Of a DNA stretch of 64,000 nt, positions 1 through 8,083 are shown in pieces. The notes below the pieces were generated by a model. That model was not told the origin of the DNA and made no database searches. It was given only the letters and a program-made list of their open reading frames with translations. Location: assembly GCF_018130765.1 (NCBI RefSeq), contig NZ_JAFCJZ010000019.1, positions 1-64,000 on the forward strand. The letters are read 5' to 3'. The first letter of the stretch is position 1, and every line of letters begins with the position of its first letter. Source of the DNA: Bradyrhizobium iriomotense. Its GTDB lineage: Bacteria > Pseudomonadota > Alphaproteobacteria > Rhizobiales > Xanthobacteraceae. The position numbers and the translations under genes are program-made.

Positions 1-116
1 CACACAGACTTCCGATTCTGGAATCCCCTGTGGCCAACCCGAGTCAATCCGCCGCACTAGATACGTGCATGCCCTAGGGCGTTCGCCGGGACGACGGCGC
101 TGATTGGAGTCACGCC

Positions 117-872
117 TCAAATCGACCGCAGCACGTAACGCCGGTTATCCTTCTGCACCGGGCGCGCGTTCATCGGGTAGAGCTTTGCGAACGCGGCGAC
201 GTCGGCCGACAACACCTGGATCGGCGTGGTCAGCAGCAGCCATTCGACCACTTCCGAGCAGGGCGGTGTCGTCAGCGAGCCGGGATAGCGGTAGTAGCTG
301 AGCTTCGTCGGCAGCAGGGCGAGCGGATCGATGCTCGCATCCGCCTTCACCGCGGGGCCTTCCGCCGTCGGCATGGTCTTGATGATTTTGCCAAAGGCCG
401 GGTTCGGCTTGCCCTCGGTCATCAGCACGCCGACCACGGCGAGCCCGCCGGCATCGTTGCGATGGACGAAATGCGCCTCCATCGGAAAATTCTTGCCGCC
501 GATCATGTGCTCGCTCGGTCGGTGGAAGTGCACCTGGAGCAGCTTGTATTTGACGTCGCCGAGCGTGAGCGTGCTGCCCTCGGCGAAGTTGAGCTGGATC
601 GTGTGCCCGTTGTTGACGATGGTGTCGGCGCTCTTGCCCCAGTTCAGCTTCAGCGCGGGCAATTGCGATTTCACCGTCGTCTCGATGTCGATCGGCGACT
701 GTTGCAGGCCGACCGCGCAGGCCTTGTTGGCTGCATCGAGCTCGCCCCATTTGCCCGGACCGCCGGCGCCTTCATAGCTCCAATGCGCGCCTTCGGCGGC
801 GAAGGCCGGCTTGCACAACGGACAAAGCGCAAGACCCGCGAGTGCTTTCAATGCGTGACGGCGATTCATCAT
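117..872 (-). CDS. Alpha-class carbonic anhydrase, exported
   Basis: Interconverts CO2 and bicarbonate with a zinc ion, in the periplasm. The 251-residue product has the alpha-class signature: His115 and His117 in QVHFHRPSEH and His134 in MEAHFVH match the three zinc ligands, and LTTPPCSE near the C terminus is the conserved substrate-pocket loop. Cys51 and the Cys of PPCSE are placed to form the usual disulfide. The N terminus (NRRHALKALAGLALCPLC, then AFA) is a signal peptide with a paired arginine, so Tat export is possible. The second Met is an equally good start. It follows the S24-type regulator on the same strand after a long gap of several hundred bases minus-strand upstream (1587 to 872 includes that gene; 88 bases separate the two), so co-transcription is possible but not shown. 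The family call is secure; the physiological role is inferred. Confidence 0.93.
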   Translation of the reverse strand: MMNRRHALKALAGLALCPLCKPAFAAEGAHWSYEGAGGPGKWGELDAANKACAVGLQQSPIDIETTVKSQLPALKLNWGKSADTIVNNGHTIQLNFAEGSTLTLGDVKYKLLQVHFHRPSEHMIGGKNFPMEAHFVHRNDAGGLAVVGVLMTEGKPNPAFGKIIKTMPTAEGPAVKADASIDPLALLPTKLSYYRYPGSLTTPPCSEVVEWLLLTTPIQVLSADVAAFAKLYPMNARPVQKDNRRYVLRSI

Positions 873-960
873 AGTCCCCCTCCGATGAATTTGATCGGCA
901 ATTTCGCGCGCAACCTAGGCGAGAGGGGCGGTGAGTCGCAATGGCGATCGCGCGCTCAAT

Positions 961-1587
961 CTATTGGCTTGCCCACACGATCCTTGAGATCCACGCGACC
1001 TCACCCGTCGCCATCGTGTGCTCGGCCTGCGAGGCATCGAGCGGCTGCAATTCCAGCGCCTTTGCCGTGCGGCGCGTCAGGGTTGCGATCGTCACTTCCC
1101 CCGCTCTGGACTTCACCACGACGCGATCGCCCTTGCGGATCGGTGCGCCGGGCGAGACCAGGATGACGTCGCCGTCGCGATAAGCGGGCGCAAGCGCATC
1201 GCCGGCGATTTCCAGCGCAAACGTCTGGCTGTCCTCGGCGGCGGGAAGCGCGACTTCGCTCCAGTCCTTGCCCGATGGAAGGCCGGACTCGTCGAAGGCG
1301 CCGCTCGCGCCGGCCAGCGCCAGGCCGAGCAGCGGCACCGAACGGCCGTCGCCCGGCTCGTCGTCGATCAGCCTTGCAAAGGTGTCGATGGAGTCGCCGG
1401 TCGCCGCCAGCGCTTTCGCGATCGATTCGGTCGAGGGCCAGCGCTCGCGGCCGTCCGGGGTGACGCGCTTGGACCTGTTGAAGGTGGTGGGATCGAGCCC
1501 GGCGCGCTTGGCAAGGCCGGACGGCGACAGGCCGGCACGCGCCGCCAGCCGATCCAGCGCGACCCAGATCTGGTCGTGAGTCAGCAT
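961..1587 (-). CDS. HTH regulator with S24 (LexA/CI-like) C-terminal domain, peptidase residues missing
   Basis: A DNA-binding regulator of 208 residues. The N-terminal part (about residues 3-60, with LSPSGLAKRAGLDPTTFN) is an XRE-like helix-turn-helix. The C-terminal part (about 115-205) is an S24 fold with AYRDGDVILVSPG and KGDRVVVK. In active members the nucleophile lies in GDSM; here the motif reads GDAL, so it is Ala131. The catalytic lysine position (family GEVxxKEL) is GEVTIATL here, so it is Ala168. Self-cleavage is therefore not expected. The start is chosen at MLTHDQIW because the family normally begins there; an ATG at 1614 and a TTG at 1635 are in frame upstream. GAGG directly abuts the chosen ATG, which is too close for a good Shine-Dalgarno, so the start is uncertain. 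The target genes are unknown; the carbonic anhydrase gene lies 88 bases downstream. Confidence 0.82.
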   Translation of the reverse strand: MLTHDQIWVALDRLAARAGLSPSGLAKRAGLDPTTFNRSKRVTPDGRERWPSTESIAKALAATGDSIDTFARLIDDEPGDGRSVPLLGLALAGASGAFDESGLPSGKDWSEVALPAAEDSQTFALEIAGDALAPAYRDGDVILVSPGAPIRKGDRVVVKSRAGEVTIATLTRRTAKALELQPLDASQAEHTMATGEVAWISRIVWASQ

Positions 1588-1639
1588 CCTCTGCGCTTTG
1601 GCCTGTCTGACCATGGAAGGTCCAGCCCGTCGCAACCCA

Positions 1640-1741
1640 GGAAAACTGTCCTCAAATCAACCGGTTTTCCGTTTTTTGCGCAAGGGGTGGCGCGAAAGCG
1701 GTTGTCGGGCGGAGGGAATACCCGTTCGTGGCAAGGAAAAC
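1640..1741. promoter_or_regulatory. Repeated GGAAAAC half-sites upstream of the S24-type regulator
   Basis: The motif GGAAAAC occurs at 1640-1646, inverted at 1664-1670 and again at 1735-1741, in the region upstream of the regulator gene. The first two form an inverted repeat separated by 17 bases. This could be an autoregulatory operator, or the first pair plus the following T run at 1672-1677 could be a weak hairpin terminator on the plus strand. A separate dyad, CCGAT-TTC-ATCGG, lies near 1773-1785. Function is inferred from position only. Confidence 0.3.
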
Positions 1742-1921
1742 GCGTCAAAACAGGAATCTGAAGTCCCGTTCCGATTTCATCGGGACGGAATAGGCTCTAA
1801 GTCTTGAGTTCGGAAGGAGCGGCCTTTACGGTCGCGCCCGGGGTTTCAGGGACCCCAAGAGACGAAAAAACCCAAGAGACTCAAAGAGCTGTCTCAAAGG
1901 GCAAACAGGGCTGCGTAAGCG

Positions 1922-2266
1922 GTGGTCAAGATCTACAAAATCTGTCCGGCCTCGGCCTGGCGCGAGGCGGAACGGCACGGCGTGTACCAGGGCAGCGCGG
2001 ACGATTCGCGCGACGGCTTCATCCATTTCTCGACGGCCGCCCAGGTTCCCGAGACCTTGCGCAAGCACTTCGCCGGGCAGCGGGCGCTGTTCCTGGTCGA
2101 GGTCGACGGCGATGCGCTCGGCCGCGACCTGCGCTGGGAGCGCTCGCGCAATGACGAGCTGTTTCCGCACCTCTACGGGGAACTCGATCTCGGTGCGGTG
2201 ATTTCGGTGATAAACCTCAACATGCGCTCCGACGGCGGCCACGATGTTCCGGAGCTTGCCCCGTGA
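1922..2266 (+). CDS. DUF952 family protein
   Basis: A 114-residue protein of the DUF952 family, recognised from the opening MVKIYKICPASAWREA, the central DGFIHFSTAAQVPET and the ELFPHLYGEL segment. The biochemical function is not established. There is no signal peptide or membrane segment, so it should be cytoplasmic. Translation starts at GTG. Its last four bases overlap the GTG start of pyrD, so the two are very probably translated together; the pairing of DUF952 with pyrD is a familiar alphaproteobacterial order. Confidence 0.88.
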   Translation: MVKIYKICPASAWREAERHGVYQGSADDSRDGFIHFSTAAQVPETLRKHFAGQRALFLVEVDGDALGRDLRWERSRNDELFPHLYGELDLGAVISVINLNMRSDGGHDVPELAP

Positions 2267-3360
2267 TCCGCGCTTTCGATGCTCTCTCGCTGCCCGTGCT
2301 GCGCTGGCTCGATCCGGAGGATGCGCATCGCCTCGCGATCCAGGGCCTGCGTTTCCTGCCGCCGGTCAAGCCGCGCCCTGACGATGCCAAGCTCGCGGTG
2401 CGCGCCTTCGGGCTCAACTTTCCCAATCCGATCGGCATGGCCGCCGGCTTCGACAAGAGCGCCGAGGTGCCGGATGCGCTGCTGCGGCTCGGTTTCGGCT
2501 TCGTCGAGATCGGCTCGGTGACGCCGAAGCCGCAAGGAGGCAATCCGCGCCCGCGGCTGTTCCGGCTCGAGCGCGACGAAGCCGTCATCAACCGCATGGG
2601 CTTCAACAATGACGGCGCGGAGGTCGTGCTGCGCCGTCTCGCCGCCCGCGCGCAGCATGGCGGCATCGTCGGCGTCAATGTCGGCGCCAACAAGGATTCG
2701 CCGGACCGTGTCGACGACTACGTCAAGCTGATCGAGACCTTTGCGCCGGTCGCGAGCTATTTTACGGTCAACGTCTCCTCGCCGAACACGCCGGGCCTGC
2801 GTAACTTGCAGGAAGGCGCGCTGCTCGACGATCTCCTCGCGCGGGTGATCGATGCGCGCGAGCGGGTGCGGCAGAAGGCTGGCGATACGCCGGTGCTGCT
2901 CAAGATCGCGCCTGACTTGAGCCTCGCCCAGCTCGACGACGTCGTGCAGGTCGCGCGTTCGCGCAAGGTCGACGGCATGATCGTGTCGAACACGACGATC
3001 GCGCGGCCGAGCACGCTGCGCGAGGAGATGCGCGCCAAGGAGCAGGGCGGCCTGTCCGGCCGGCCGCTGTTCCGCCTCTCGACGCGGATGGTCGCGGAGA
3101 CCTATGTGCGCGTCGAGGGCGCGTTCCCCCTGGTCGGCGTCGGCGGCGTCGATTCCGGAGGGGCCGCACTGACGAAGATCCGCGCCGGTGCCAGCCTGAT
3201 CCAGCTCTATTCGTCGCTGATCTACAAGGGGCTCGGCCTCGTCGACGAGATCAAACGCGACCTCACCTCGACATTGCTGCGCACGGGCCGGGATTCGTTG
3301 TCCGAAATCGTGGGCTCCGATGCGGCGACGCTGACCGCGGAAGACTGGCCGGGGATGTAG
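2263..3360 (+). CDS. pyrD: Dihydroorotate dehydrogenase (quinone), class 2
   Basis: Oxidises dihydroorotate to orotate, the fourth step of pyrimidine synthesis, passing electrons to membrane quinone. The 365-residue length and an N-terminal amphipathic extension (ALSLPVLRWLDPEDAHRLAI) before the FMN barrel mark the membrane-associated class 2 enzyme. Diagnostic segments are NPIGMAAGFDKSAEV, VEIGSVTPKPQGGNPRPR, NVSSPNTPGLRNLQ (with the catalytic serine), KIAPDLS, NTTIARP, GGLSGRPL and VGVGGVDSGGAAL. The start is GTG, overlapping DUF952 by four bases (GTGA), which supports translational coupling. The gene is complete and its length is normal. Confidence 0.97.
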   Translation: MIRAFDALSLPVLRWLDPEDAHRLAIQGLRFLPPVKPRPDDAKLAVRAFGLNFPNPIGMAAGFDKSAEVPDALLRLGFGFVEIGSVTPKPQGGNPRPRLFRLERDEAVINRMGFNNDGAEVVLRRLAARAQHGGIVGVNVGANKDSPDRVDDYVKLIETFAPVASYFTVNVSSPNTPGLRNLQEGALLDDLLARVIDARERVRQKAGDTPVLLKIAPDLSLAQLDDVVQVARSRKVDGMIVSNTTIARPSTLREEMRAKEQGGLSGRPLFRLSTRMVAETYVRVEGAFPLVGVGGVDSGGAALTKIRAGASLIQLYSSLIYKGLGLVDEIKRDLTSTLLRTGRDSLSEIVGSDAATLTAEDWPGM

Positions 3361-3366
3361 CTCAGG

Positions 3367-3527
3367 CTCGTGCCCCGGACGCAGCGCAGCGCTCCCGGCG
3401 ATGCGAAGCATCGTCCGGTGCGGTGCGGTGCGCTGCAGAGCCGGGGCCCATCTAACCGTTTGTGCAAGCTCCTGGGCCCCGGCTCTGCGCAGCAGCGTTT
3501 CACGCTGCTGCGCGTCCGGGACACGAG
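3367..3527. repeat. Imperfect palindromic intergenic repeat
   Basis: The ends are inverted copies: CTCGTGCCCCGGACGCAGC on the left and GCTGCGCGTCCGGGACACGAG, shortened here to its core GTCCGGGACACGAG, on the right. Inside are shorter inverted blocks around GAGCCGGGGCCC and GGGCCCCGGCTC. The element fills the whole gap between the convergent ends of pyrD and the MATE gene. Repeats of this kind are common in Bradyrhizobium and may act as bidirectional hairpin terminators or mRNA stabilisers. Confidence 0.75.
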
Positions 3528-3529
3528 AG

Positions 3530-4855
3530 CTATGGTTTCGAGAACGTCGCCCCGTACAGCGCCGGATACTTTGCGCCCTGCAATCCGCCGCGAGCCACAT
3601 AGAACGCGATCAGCGCGCACCACAGCCCGGTGTTGCCGTACGACTGCAGCGCCAGCCAGACGCCGAAGAAGATCGCGAGCGAGACCAGCATCAGATTGCG
3701 CATCTCGCGCGCCCAGGTCGCGCCGACATAGATGCCGTCGAAGCCGAAGGCGAACACACCGGGGATGGGCGCGAGCACGATGAACGGCAGGAAGTCGCGC
3801 GCGGCGCGGCGGACGTCTTCGCTCGCCGTCATGAAATTGATGATGTCAGGTCCGAACAGCGCGAACAGCACCGCGACGACCAGCGCGAAGCCGAGCCCCC
3901 ACAGCAGAACCAGCCGGGTCGAATCCGAAAAACCCCTGGCGTCGCGCGCGCCAAAGGTGCGGCCGCAGAGCTGTTGCGCCGCATTGGCGAGGCCGTCGAG
4001 GAAGAAGGCGCTGACCAGCAGGAAATTGTTGAGCACCGAGTTCGCGGCAAGCGTGACGTCGCCGGCCCGCGCGCCCTTGGCGGTGAAGAACAGGAACACG
4101 GCGATCAGCGCCGCGGTGCGGATCAGGATGTCGGTGTTGACCGCCAGCAGCCGCATCAGTTTGGCGCGATCGAACAGCGTTGCGCGGGGCACCTTGAAAC
4201 CGCCGTCGGCGTGGCGTCGGCAGACGATCACGCCGAGCACGAAGCCTGCCGTCTCCGACACCAGCGCGGCAATCGCCGCGCCCGCGATGCCGGTGTCGTA
4301 GACCAGCACCAGAAAAATCGTCGCCGCCATGTTGATGAGGTTGATGACGACCTGCAGCAGCAGCGCCGGATTGGCGCGGGCCTGTCCCACCAGCCAGCCG
4401 AGGATGACGTAGTTGGCGAAGGCGAAGGGTGAGGACCAGATCCGGATCATGAAATAGGTCTTTGCCGCCCGCGTCACGCCTTCGCTGCCGCCCATCAGGT
4501 CGAACAACACGGCGGCGAGCGGCAATTGCAGCGCGATCAGCGCCGCGCCGATCAGGCCGGCGACGATGAAGCCGCGCACCAGGATCACGGTCTGCTCGCG
4601 CGTCTCGCCCGCGCCGAGCGCCTGCGCGGTGAAGGCGAGCGTGCTCATGCGCAGGAAGCCGAACAGCCAGAACAGGCAGTCGAAGATCACGGAGGCCATC
4701 GCGACGCCGCCGAGTAGCGCCGCATCGTCGAGCCGGCCGATCGCGGTGGTCGAGACCACGCCGATCAGGGGCGTCGTGAGGTTCGCGACCATTGCGGGAC
4801 CGGCGATGGCGAACACCTGCCGGCTGCCGACACGGGGATGAACGGGGGCGTGCAT
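3530..4855 (-). CDS. MATE family efflux transporter
   Basis: A multidrug/toxin antiporter of the inner membrane, 441 residues with about twelve hydrophobic segments. The N-terminal region (QVFAIAGPAMVANLTTPLIG, then LGGVAMASVIFDCLFWLFGFLR) has the MATE opening, and the internal pseudo-repeat begins near residue 230 (KLMRLLAVNTDILIRTAALI). It resembles the DinF subgroup; the exported compound cannot be told. It follows the RNase Z-like gene with a gap of only three bases, so the two share an operon with the small membrane protein gene at 5615-5920. Confidence 0.93.
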   Translation of the reverse strand: MHAPVHPRVGSRQVFAIAGPAMVANLTTPLIGVVSTTAIGRLDDAALLGGVAMASVIFDCLFWLFGFLRMSTLAFTAQALGAGETREQTVILVRGFIVAGLIGAALIALQLPLAAVLFDLMGGSEGVTRAAKTYFMIRIWSSPFAFANYVILGWLVGQARANPALLLQVVINLINMAATIFLVLVYDTGIAGAAIAALVSETAGFVLGVIVCRRHADGGFKVPRATLFDRAKLMRLLAVNTDILIRTAALIAVFLFFTAKGARAGDVTLAANSVLNNFLLVSAFFLDGLANAAQQLCGRTFGARDARGFSDSTRLVLLWGLGFALVVAVLFALFGPDIINFMTASEDVRRAARDFLPFIVLAPIPGVFAFGFDGIYVGATWAREMRNLMLVSLAIFFGVWLALQSYGNTGLWCALIAFYVARGGLQGAKYPALYGATFSKP

Positions 4856-4858
4856 CTT

Positions 4859-5593
4859 TCAGAACACCAGCACCATGCCGTCTTCGGCGGCAAGATGCGG
4901 CACGTCGTCCAGGCGCGACAGCATGTCGTCGCTCATATGGGTGAGGACGAGTCGCTTGGCACCGATGTCGGGCAGATGCTGTTCCAAGGTCTTCAGGCTG
5001 AGATGGTTCTTGACCACCTTCTCGTACATATAGGCTTCGGCGATGAAAAGGTCCGCGCCATGCGCCAGCGGAATGAGCGTCTCCGTCCATTCGGTATCGG
5101 CGCTGTAGGCGAGCGTGCGGCCCTCGGCCTCGACGCGGTAGGCGAGGAAGGGACCGCCGGAGTCGCCGTGCACGACCGGGTAGGGTGTCACGGTCACGGC
5201 GCCAAAGGATTGGCGTTGCTCGGGCGCGAGCTCGACAACGTTGAGCTCGAAGCGCTGTTTTGTCTTCGAGGAATGTTCGAACAGCGTCTCCATTGCCTGC
5301 GTCAGCCGCGTCTCGATGCCTCGCGGACCCGCGATCGTCAGCGGCCGCGTCCGCCGCGAGAATTGCGCGTCGAGCAGAACAAACGGCAGGCCGGCAAAAT
5401 GGTCGCCGTGGAAGTGTGTGATGAGAATGAGGTCGATGTCGCTGCGATCGATCTCCAGTCGCTTCAGCGCCGGCAGGGCCGACGCACCGCAATCGATCAG
5501 GAAGTTGGTCTCGCGCCCCGAGACATGGAAGCAGGTGTTGAGCCTGCCGCCGGAGCCGAAGGCGTCACCGCAGCCGACGAAACGCAGTTGCAT
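4859..5593 (-). CDS. Metallo-beta-lactamase fold hydrolase, RNase Z-like
   Basis: A 244-residue metal-dependent hydrolase. The zinc motif is THFHGDHFAGLP (HxHxDH), with further likely ligands in the VVHGD, YSADTEW and LTHMSD segments. The opening QLRFVGCGDAFGSGGRLNTC is typical of the RNase Z/ElaC-like branch. The protein lacks the full exosite of a classical tRNA 3' processing enzyme as far as can be read, so the substrate is left open. It is in the middle of a three-gene minus-strand operon: 21 bases after the small membrane protein gene and three bases before the MATE gene. Confidence 0.88.
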   Translation of the reverse strand: MQLRFVGCGDAFGSGGRLNTCFHVSGRETNFLIDCGASALPALKRLEIDRSDIDLILITHFHGDHFAGLPFVLLDAQFSRRTRPLTIAGPRGIETRLTQAMETLFEHSSKTKQRFELNVVELAPEQRQSFGAVTVTPYPVVHGDSGGPFLAYRVEAEGRTLAYSADTEWTETLIPLAHGADLFIAEAYMYEKVVKNHLSLKTLEQHLPDIGAKRLVLTHMSDDMLSRLDDVPHLAAEDGMVLVF

Positions 5594-5614
5594 CGGCTGC
5601 GCAACTCCTTGAGG

Positions 5615-5920
5615 TCACCGGCCGCGCGGCGCGCCGAACACGCGCGAGAGCAGCCAGATCGGGATCACGATGACCGCGCCGAGCAGGAAGTACCGCCACA
5701 GCCAGTTGATGGTATCGAAGCCGAGATCCCACAGACGCTGGAACAACAGGCGGATGCTGTAGATGATGTTCCAGGGGTCGAATCCGATCGCGGCAAGCAC
5801 GACGCCGACCAGGATCGAGAGCAGGACCAGGCGAAATGCGACCGCCAGCGGCGAGCCGCCGAGAAAGCGGTTCAGGCCGTCGCTGCGGCCGGCCGGCAAA
5901 TCTCTGACGTCTTGGACCAT
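5615..5920 (-). CDS. Small two-helix membrane protein, DUF6460-like
   Basis: A 101-residue protein with two hydrophobic segments, one around residues 26-46 (VAFRLVLLSILVGVVLAAIG) and one around 72-93. The segment FDPWNIIYSIRLLFQRLWDLG between them matches my memory of the DUF6460 family of Rhizobiales. No enzymatic motif is visible, and it is probably an inner-membrane protein. It is the first gene of the operon with the RNase Z-like hydrolase and the MATE exporter. No function is assigned. Confidence 0.75.
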   Translation of the reverse strand: MVQDVRDLPAGRSDGLNRFLGGSPLAVAFRLVLLSILVGVVLAAIGFDPWNIIYSIRLLFQRLWDLGFDTINWLWRYFLLGAVIVIPIWLLSRVFGAPRGR

Positions 5921-6039
5921 CGCAAAACTCCTCGGGCGGATTCGACCCCATTATAGGGCACGGCGAGGCACATGGGGAACCCGCAACGGGGCGTCAATCG
6001 GGTTACGGGAGTTTAATTCGGGCGGGGCGCCGCGGGCTC

Positions 6040-6161
6040 CCTAACCTCTCCCGCTTGCGGGAGAGGTCGGCGCGTAGCGCCGGGTGAGGGTTCTCTCCTC
6101 TGGGGGAATCCCACTGCGGAGACACCCTCTCCCCACCCCTCTCCCGCAAGCGGGAGAGGGA
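6040..6161. repeat. CTCTCCCGC-type dispersed palindromic repeat, copy 1
   Basis: Two inverted modules, CTCTCCCGCTTGCGGGAGAG at 6044-6063 and its partner near 6138-6161, flank GGCGCGTAGCGCCGGGTGAGGG and CCCTCTCC spacers. It belongs to a family with seven copies in this window. It lies upstream of 5615-5920 and downstream of the ligase gene, both on the minus strand. It may act as a hairpin terminator for the ligase transcript. A short direct repeat, CACCTCACACCTCACA, follows at about 6188-6210. Confidence 0.85.
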
Positions 6162-6205
6162 GCGCACCGCCATCGCGGCTAGATCCACACCTCACACCTC
6201 ACACC

Positions 6206-8083
6206 TCACATCTCAATCTCCGCCGGCTCCGCCTTCAACATCCTCTCCAGCGTCTCCAGCCGGTCCGCCTCCCGCGGCGGCTTGTCCCAGCGCAGGCGGC
6301 TGATGCGGGGAAAGCGCATGGCGACGCCGGACTTGTGCCGCGGCGAGCGCTGCAGGCCCTCGAAGGCGACCTCCAGCACCAGCCCCTTGTCGCCCTCGTG
6401 CACGACATGGCGGACGGGCCCGAATTTTTCCGTGGTATTGCGGCGAACGAAGCGGTCGATCTGCAGCAGTTCCTCGTCGGTGAAGCCGAAATAGGCTTTT
6501 CCAACCGGCACCAGCTCATCGCCATCAGCGCCTGCCGTCCAGACACCAAAGGTGTAGTCGGAATAATAAGACGAGCGCTTGCCGTGGCCGCGCTGCGCAT
6601 ACATCAGCACGGCGTCGATGATGTGCGGATCGCGCTTCCACTTCCACCATTGCCCCTTCGGCCGCCCCGGCAGATAGGGCGCATCGCGCCGCTTCAGCAT
6701 CACGCCCTCGACAGCGTCCGCGTCTTCCCCGGCGCCGACACTCGCGGGATCGGCGCGCGCGGCGGTGAGCGCGTCCCAGCTTGCGAAGGGGACGGTGGGC
6801 GACAGATCGATGCGGGGATCGCTAAGCTTCCTGACGAATGTCTCCAGCCGTTCGCGCCGCTCCGCGAAGGGCAACTCGCGCAGATCATTCTCGTCATCAC
6901 CGAGCAGATCGTACGCGCGCAAATGGATCGGAAACTCCTTGATCAGCTTTGGCGACACGACCTTGCGGTTGAGGCGCTGCTGCAGGACGTTGAAACTCTG
7001 CACGCGGCCGTCGCGCAGGATCAAGAGCTCGCCGTCGATCGCGCCCGGCAGGCGCAGCGATGGCACGAGATCGGGAAAGCTTCCTGTGATGTCCTCGCCG
7101 GTGCGCGAATAGAGCCGCGCGGTGATGTGCCCGCGGTCATCGCGGCCGGCGACTGCCTGCACGCGGATGCCGTCCCATTTCCATTCGGCGATATAGTCGG
7201 CGGGATCGAGCGCGGCGAAATCGCCGTCCTCGATCGCATGCGCCAGCATTACCGGCCGGAACGGCGCGGGATCGCGATTGACCGGCTTTTCGCCGCGGCC
7301 TTCCAGCCAGGCGAACAGGTCGAGATAGGGCGGAGCGATGCCCGGCCAAATCAGCTCGATCTCATGCGGGTCCTTGTCGCCGAGCGCAGCGGCCGCGGTT
7401 TTCGCCAGCCGCGCGGAAATGCCGATCCGCAGAGCGCCGGTGACGAGCTTCAGTAGCGCCCAGCGGCCGGTCTCGTCGAGCTCATCGAGCCAGCGTTCGA
7501 GCTGCTTGGGCAGCTCGGTCTTGCCGAGCATACGCAGCGTGGTGACGACCTCGGTGAGGGTGGGGGGCGGTGGGTTGTTATGGTTGCTTGGGTGGAGCGC
7601 ATCGTTGGCATCTCGCCCGGAGTCCCCCCCTCCCTGACCCTCCCCCGCAAGGGGGGAGGGAACGGTGAGAGTGGTGCGTCCATCACGCGCTGAATCACCA
7701 TCAGTCGTCGAGCCCGTGTGCAGCCCCGCGCGCAACTGCGCTCCCTCCCCCCTTGCGGGGGAGGGCGGGGGAGAGGGGTGGCCCAGGAAAGATTGGTTGT
7801 CGTCGACAACGCTCTTCGGCCACATCAGCGCGACCGTTTCCGAGAGATCGCCGACATAATCGTAGCTCAATCCGAACAGCACCTCATCGGTCCGCGACGC
7901 GATGAGATCGCGGATCAGCGCCGGCTTGGCGTGCTTGAAGCTGAGCGCGCCGGTGAGCGCGGCCAGCGCATAGCCGCGGTCGGGATCGCCGACCTCGCGG
8001 AAGTAGCCGGTGATCAGCCGCAGCTTGTTGTTGCGGCCGGGCTCGTAGGCGAGGCGGTCGAGCAGTTCGGCGAAGCGGTTCAT
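6206..8083 (-). CDS. ATP-dependent DNA ligase of the ligase-associated DNA-repair cluster, with in-frame repeat insertion
   Basis: Seals DNA nicks using ATP. The adenylation motif is AEWKWDGIRVQ, with Lys302 as the nucleotide-binding lysine, followed by RTGEDITGSFPD, DGELL, EGVMLKRRDAPY and QWWKWKRDP as later nucleotidyltransferase motifs. The N-terminal domain (MNRFAELLDRLAYEPGRNNKL onward) is typical of the ligase that accompanies the Lhr-type helicase. The ORF is 625 residues. About 68 residues (roughly 101-168) are low-complexity Pro/Gly/Arg sequence encoded by a palindromic repeat; without them it would be about 557 residues, the size I remember for the family. Flanking sequence matches the family on both sides (ETVALMWP, then LTEVV..LGKTELPKQL). 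The ATG overlaps the exonuclease stop by four bases (ATGA), so the pair is translationally coupled. Confidence 0.93.
   Translation of the reverse strand: MNRFAELLDRLAYEPGRNNKLRLITGYFREVGDPDRGYALAALTGALSFKHAKPALIRDLIASRTDEVLFGLSYDYVGDLSETVALMWPKSVVDDNQSFLGHPSPPPSPARGEGAQLRAGLHTGSTTDGDSARDGRTTLTVPSPLAGEGQGGGDSGRDANDALHPSNHNNPPPPTLTEVVTTLRMLGKTELPKQLERWLDELDETGRWALLKLVTGALRIGISARLAKTAAAALGDKDPHEIELIWPGIAPPYLDLFAWLEGRGEKPVNRDPAPFRPVMLAHAIEDGDFAALDPADYIAEWKWDGIRVQAVAGRDDRGHITARLYSRTGEDITGSFPDLVPSLRLPGAIDGELLILRDGRVQSFNVLQQRLNRKVVSPKLIKEFPIHLRAYDLLGDDENDLRELPFAERRERLETFVRKLSDPRIDLSPTVPFASWDALTAARADPASVGAGEDADAVEGVMLKRRDAPYLPGRPKGQWWKWKRDPHIIDAVLMYAQRGHGKRSSYYSDYTFGVWTAGADGDELVPVGKAYFGFTDEELLQIDRFVRRNTTEKFGPVRHVVHEGDKGLVLEVAFEGLQRSPRHKSGVAMRFPRISRLRWDKPPREADRLETLERMLKAEPAEIEM
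7622..7790. repeat. CTCCCTCCCC-type palindromic repeat, copy 2, inside the ligase gene
   Basis: Inverted modules near 7636-7663 (CCTCCCCCGCAAGGGGGGAGGG core) and 7741-7780 (CCCCTTGCGGGGGAGGGCGG core) surround a unique centre. The stretch 7734-7790 is nearly identical to 15074-15131 in the intergenic copy 4: both run from AACTGCGCTCCC to GAGGAAA or CAGGAAA with only a few mismatches. Here the element lies within an uninterrupted reading frame and adds about 60-68 residues, including PSPPPSPARGEG and PSPLAGEGQGGG. Confidence 0.9.

Noticed and set aside
1..116. A possible gene end or RNA at the left edge.
   Set aside because: The 116 bases show no family-like frame and no clear RNA fold. Too little sequence is visible to say more.
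2173..3600. A 475-codon open frame opposite pyrD.
   Set aside because: It is a GC-rich antisense shadow. Its translation is Arg/His/Asp-rich with no domain or signal, and the plus strand encodes a complete pyrD.
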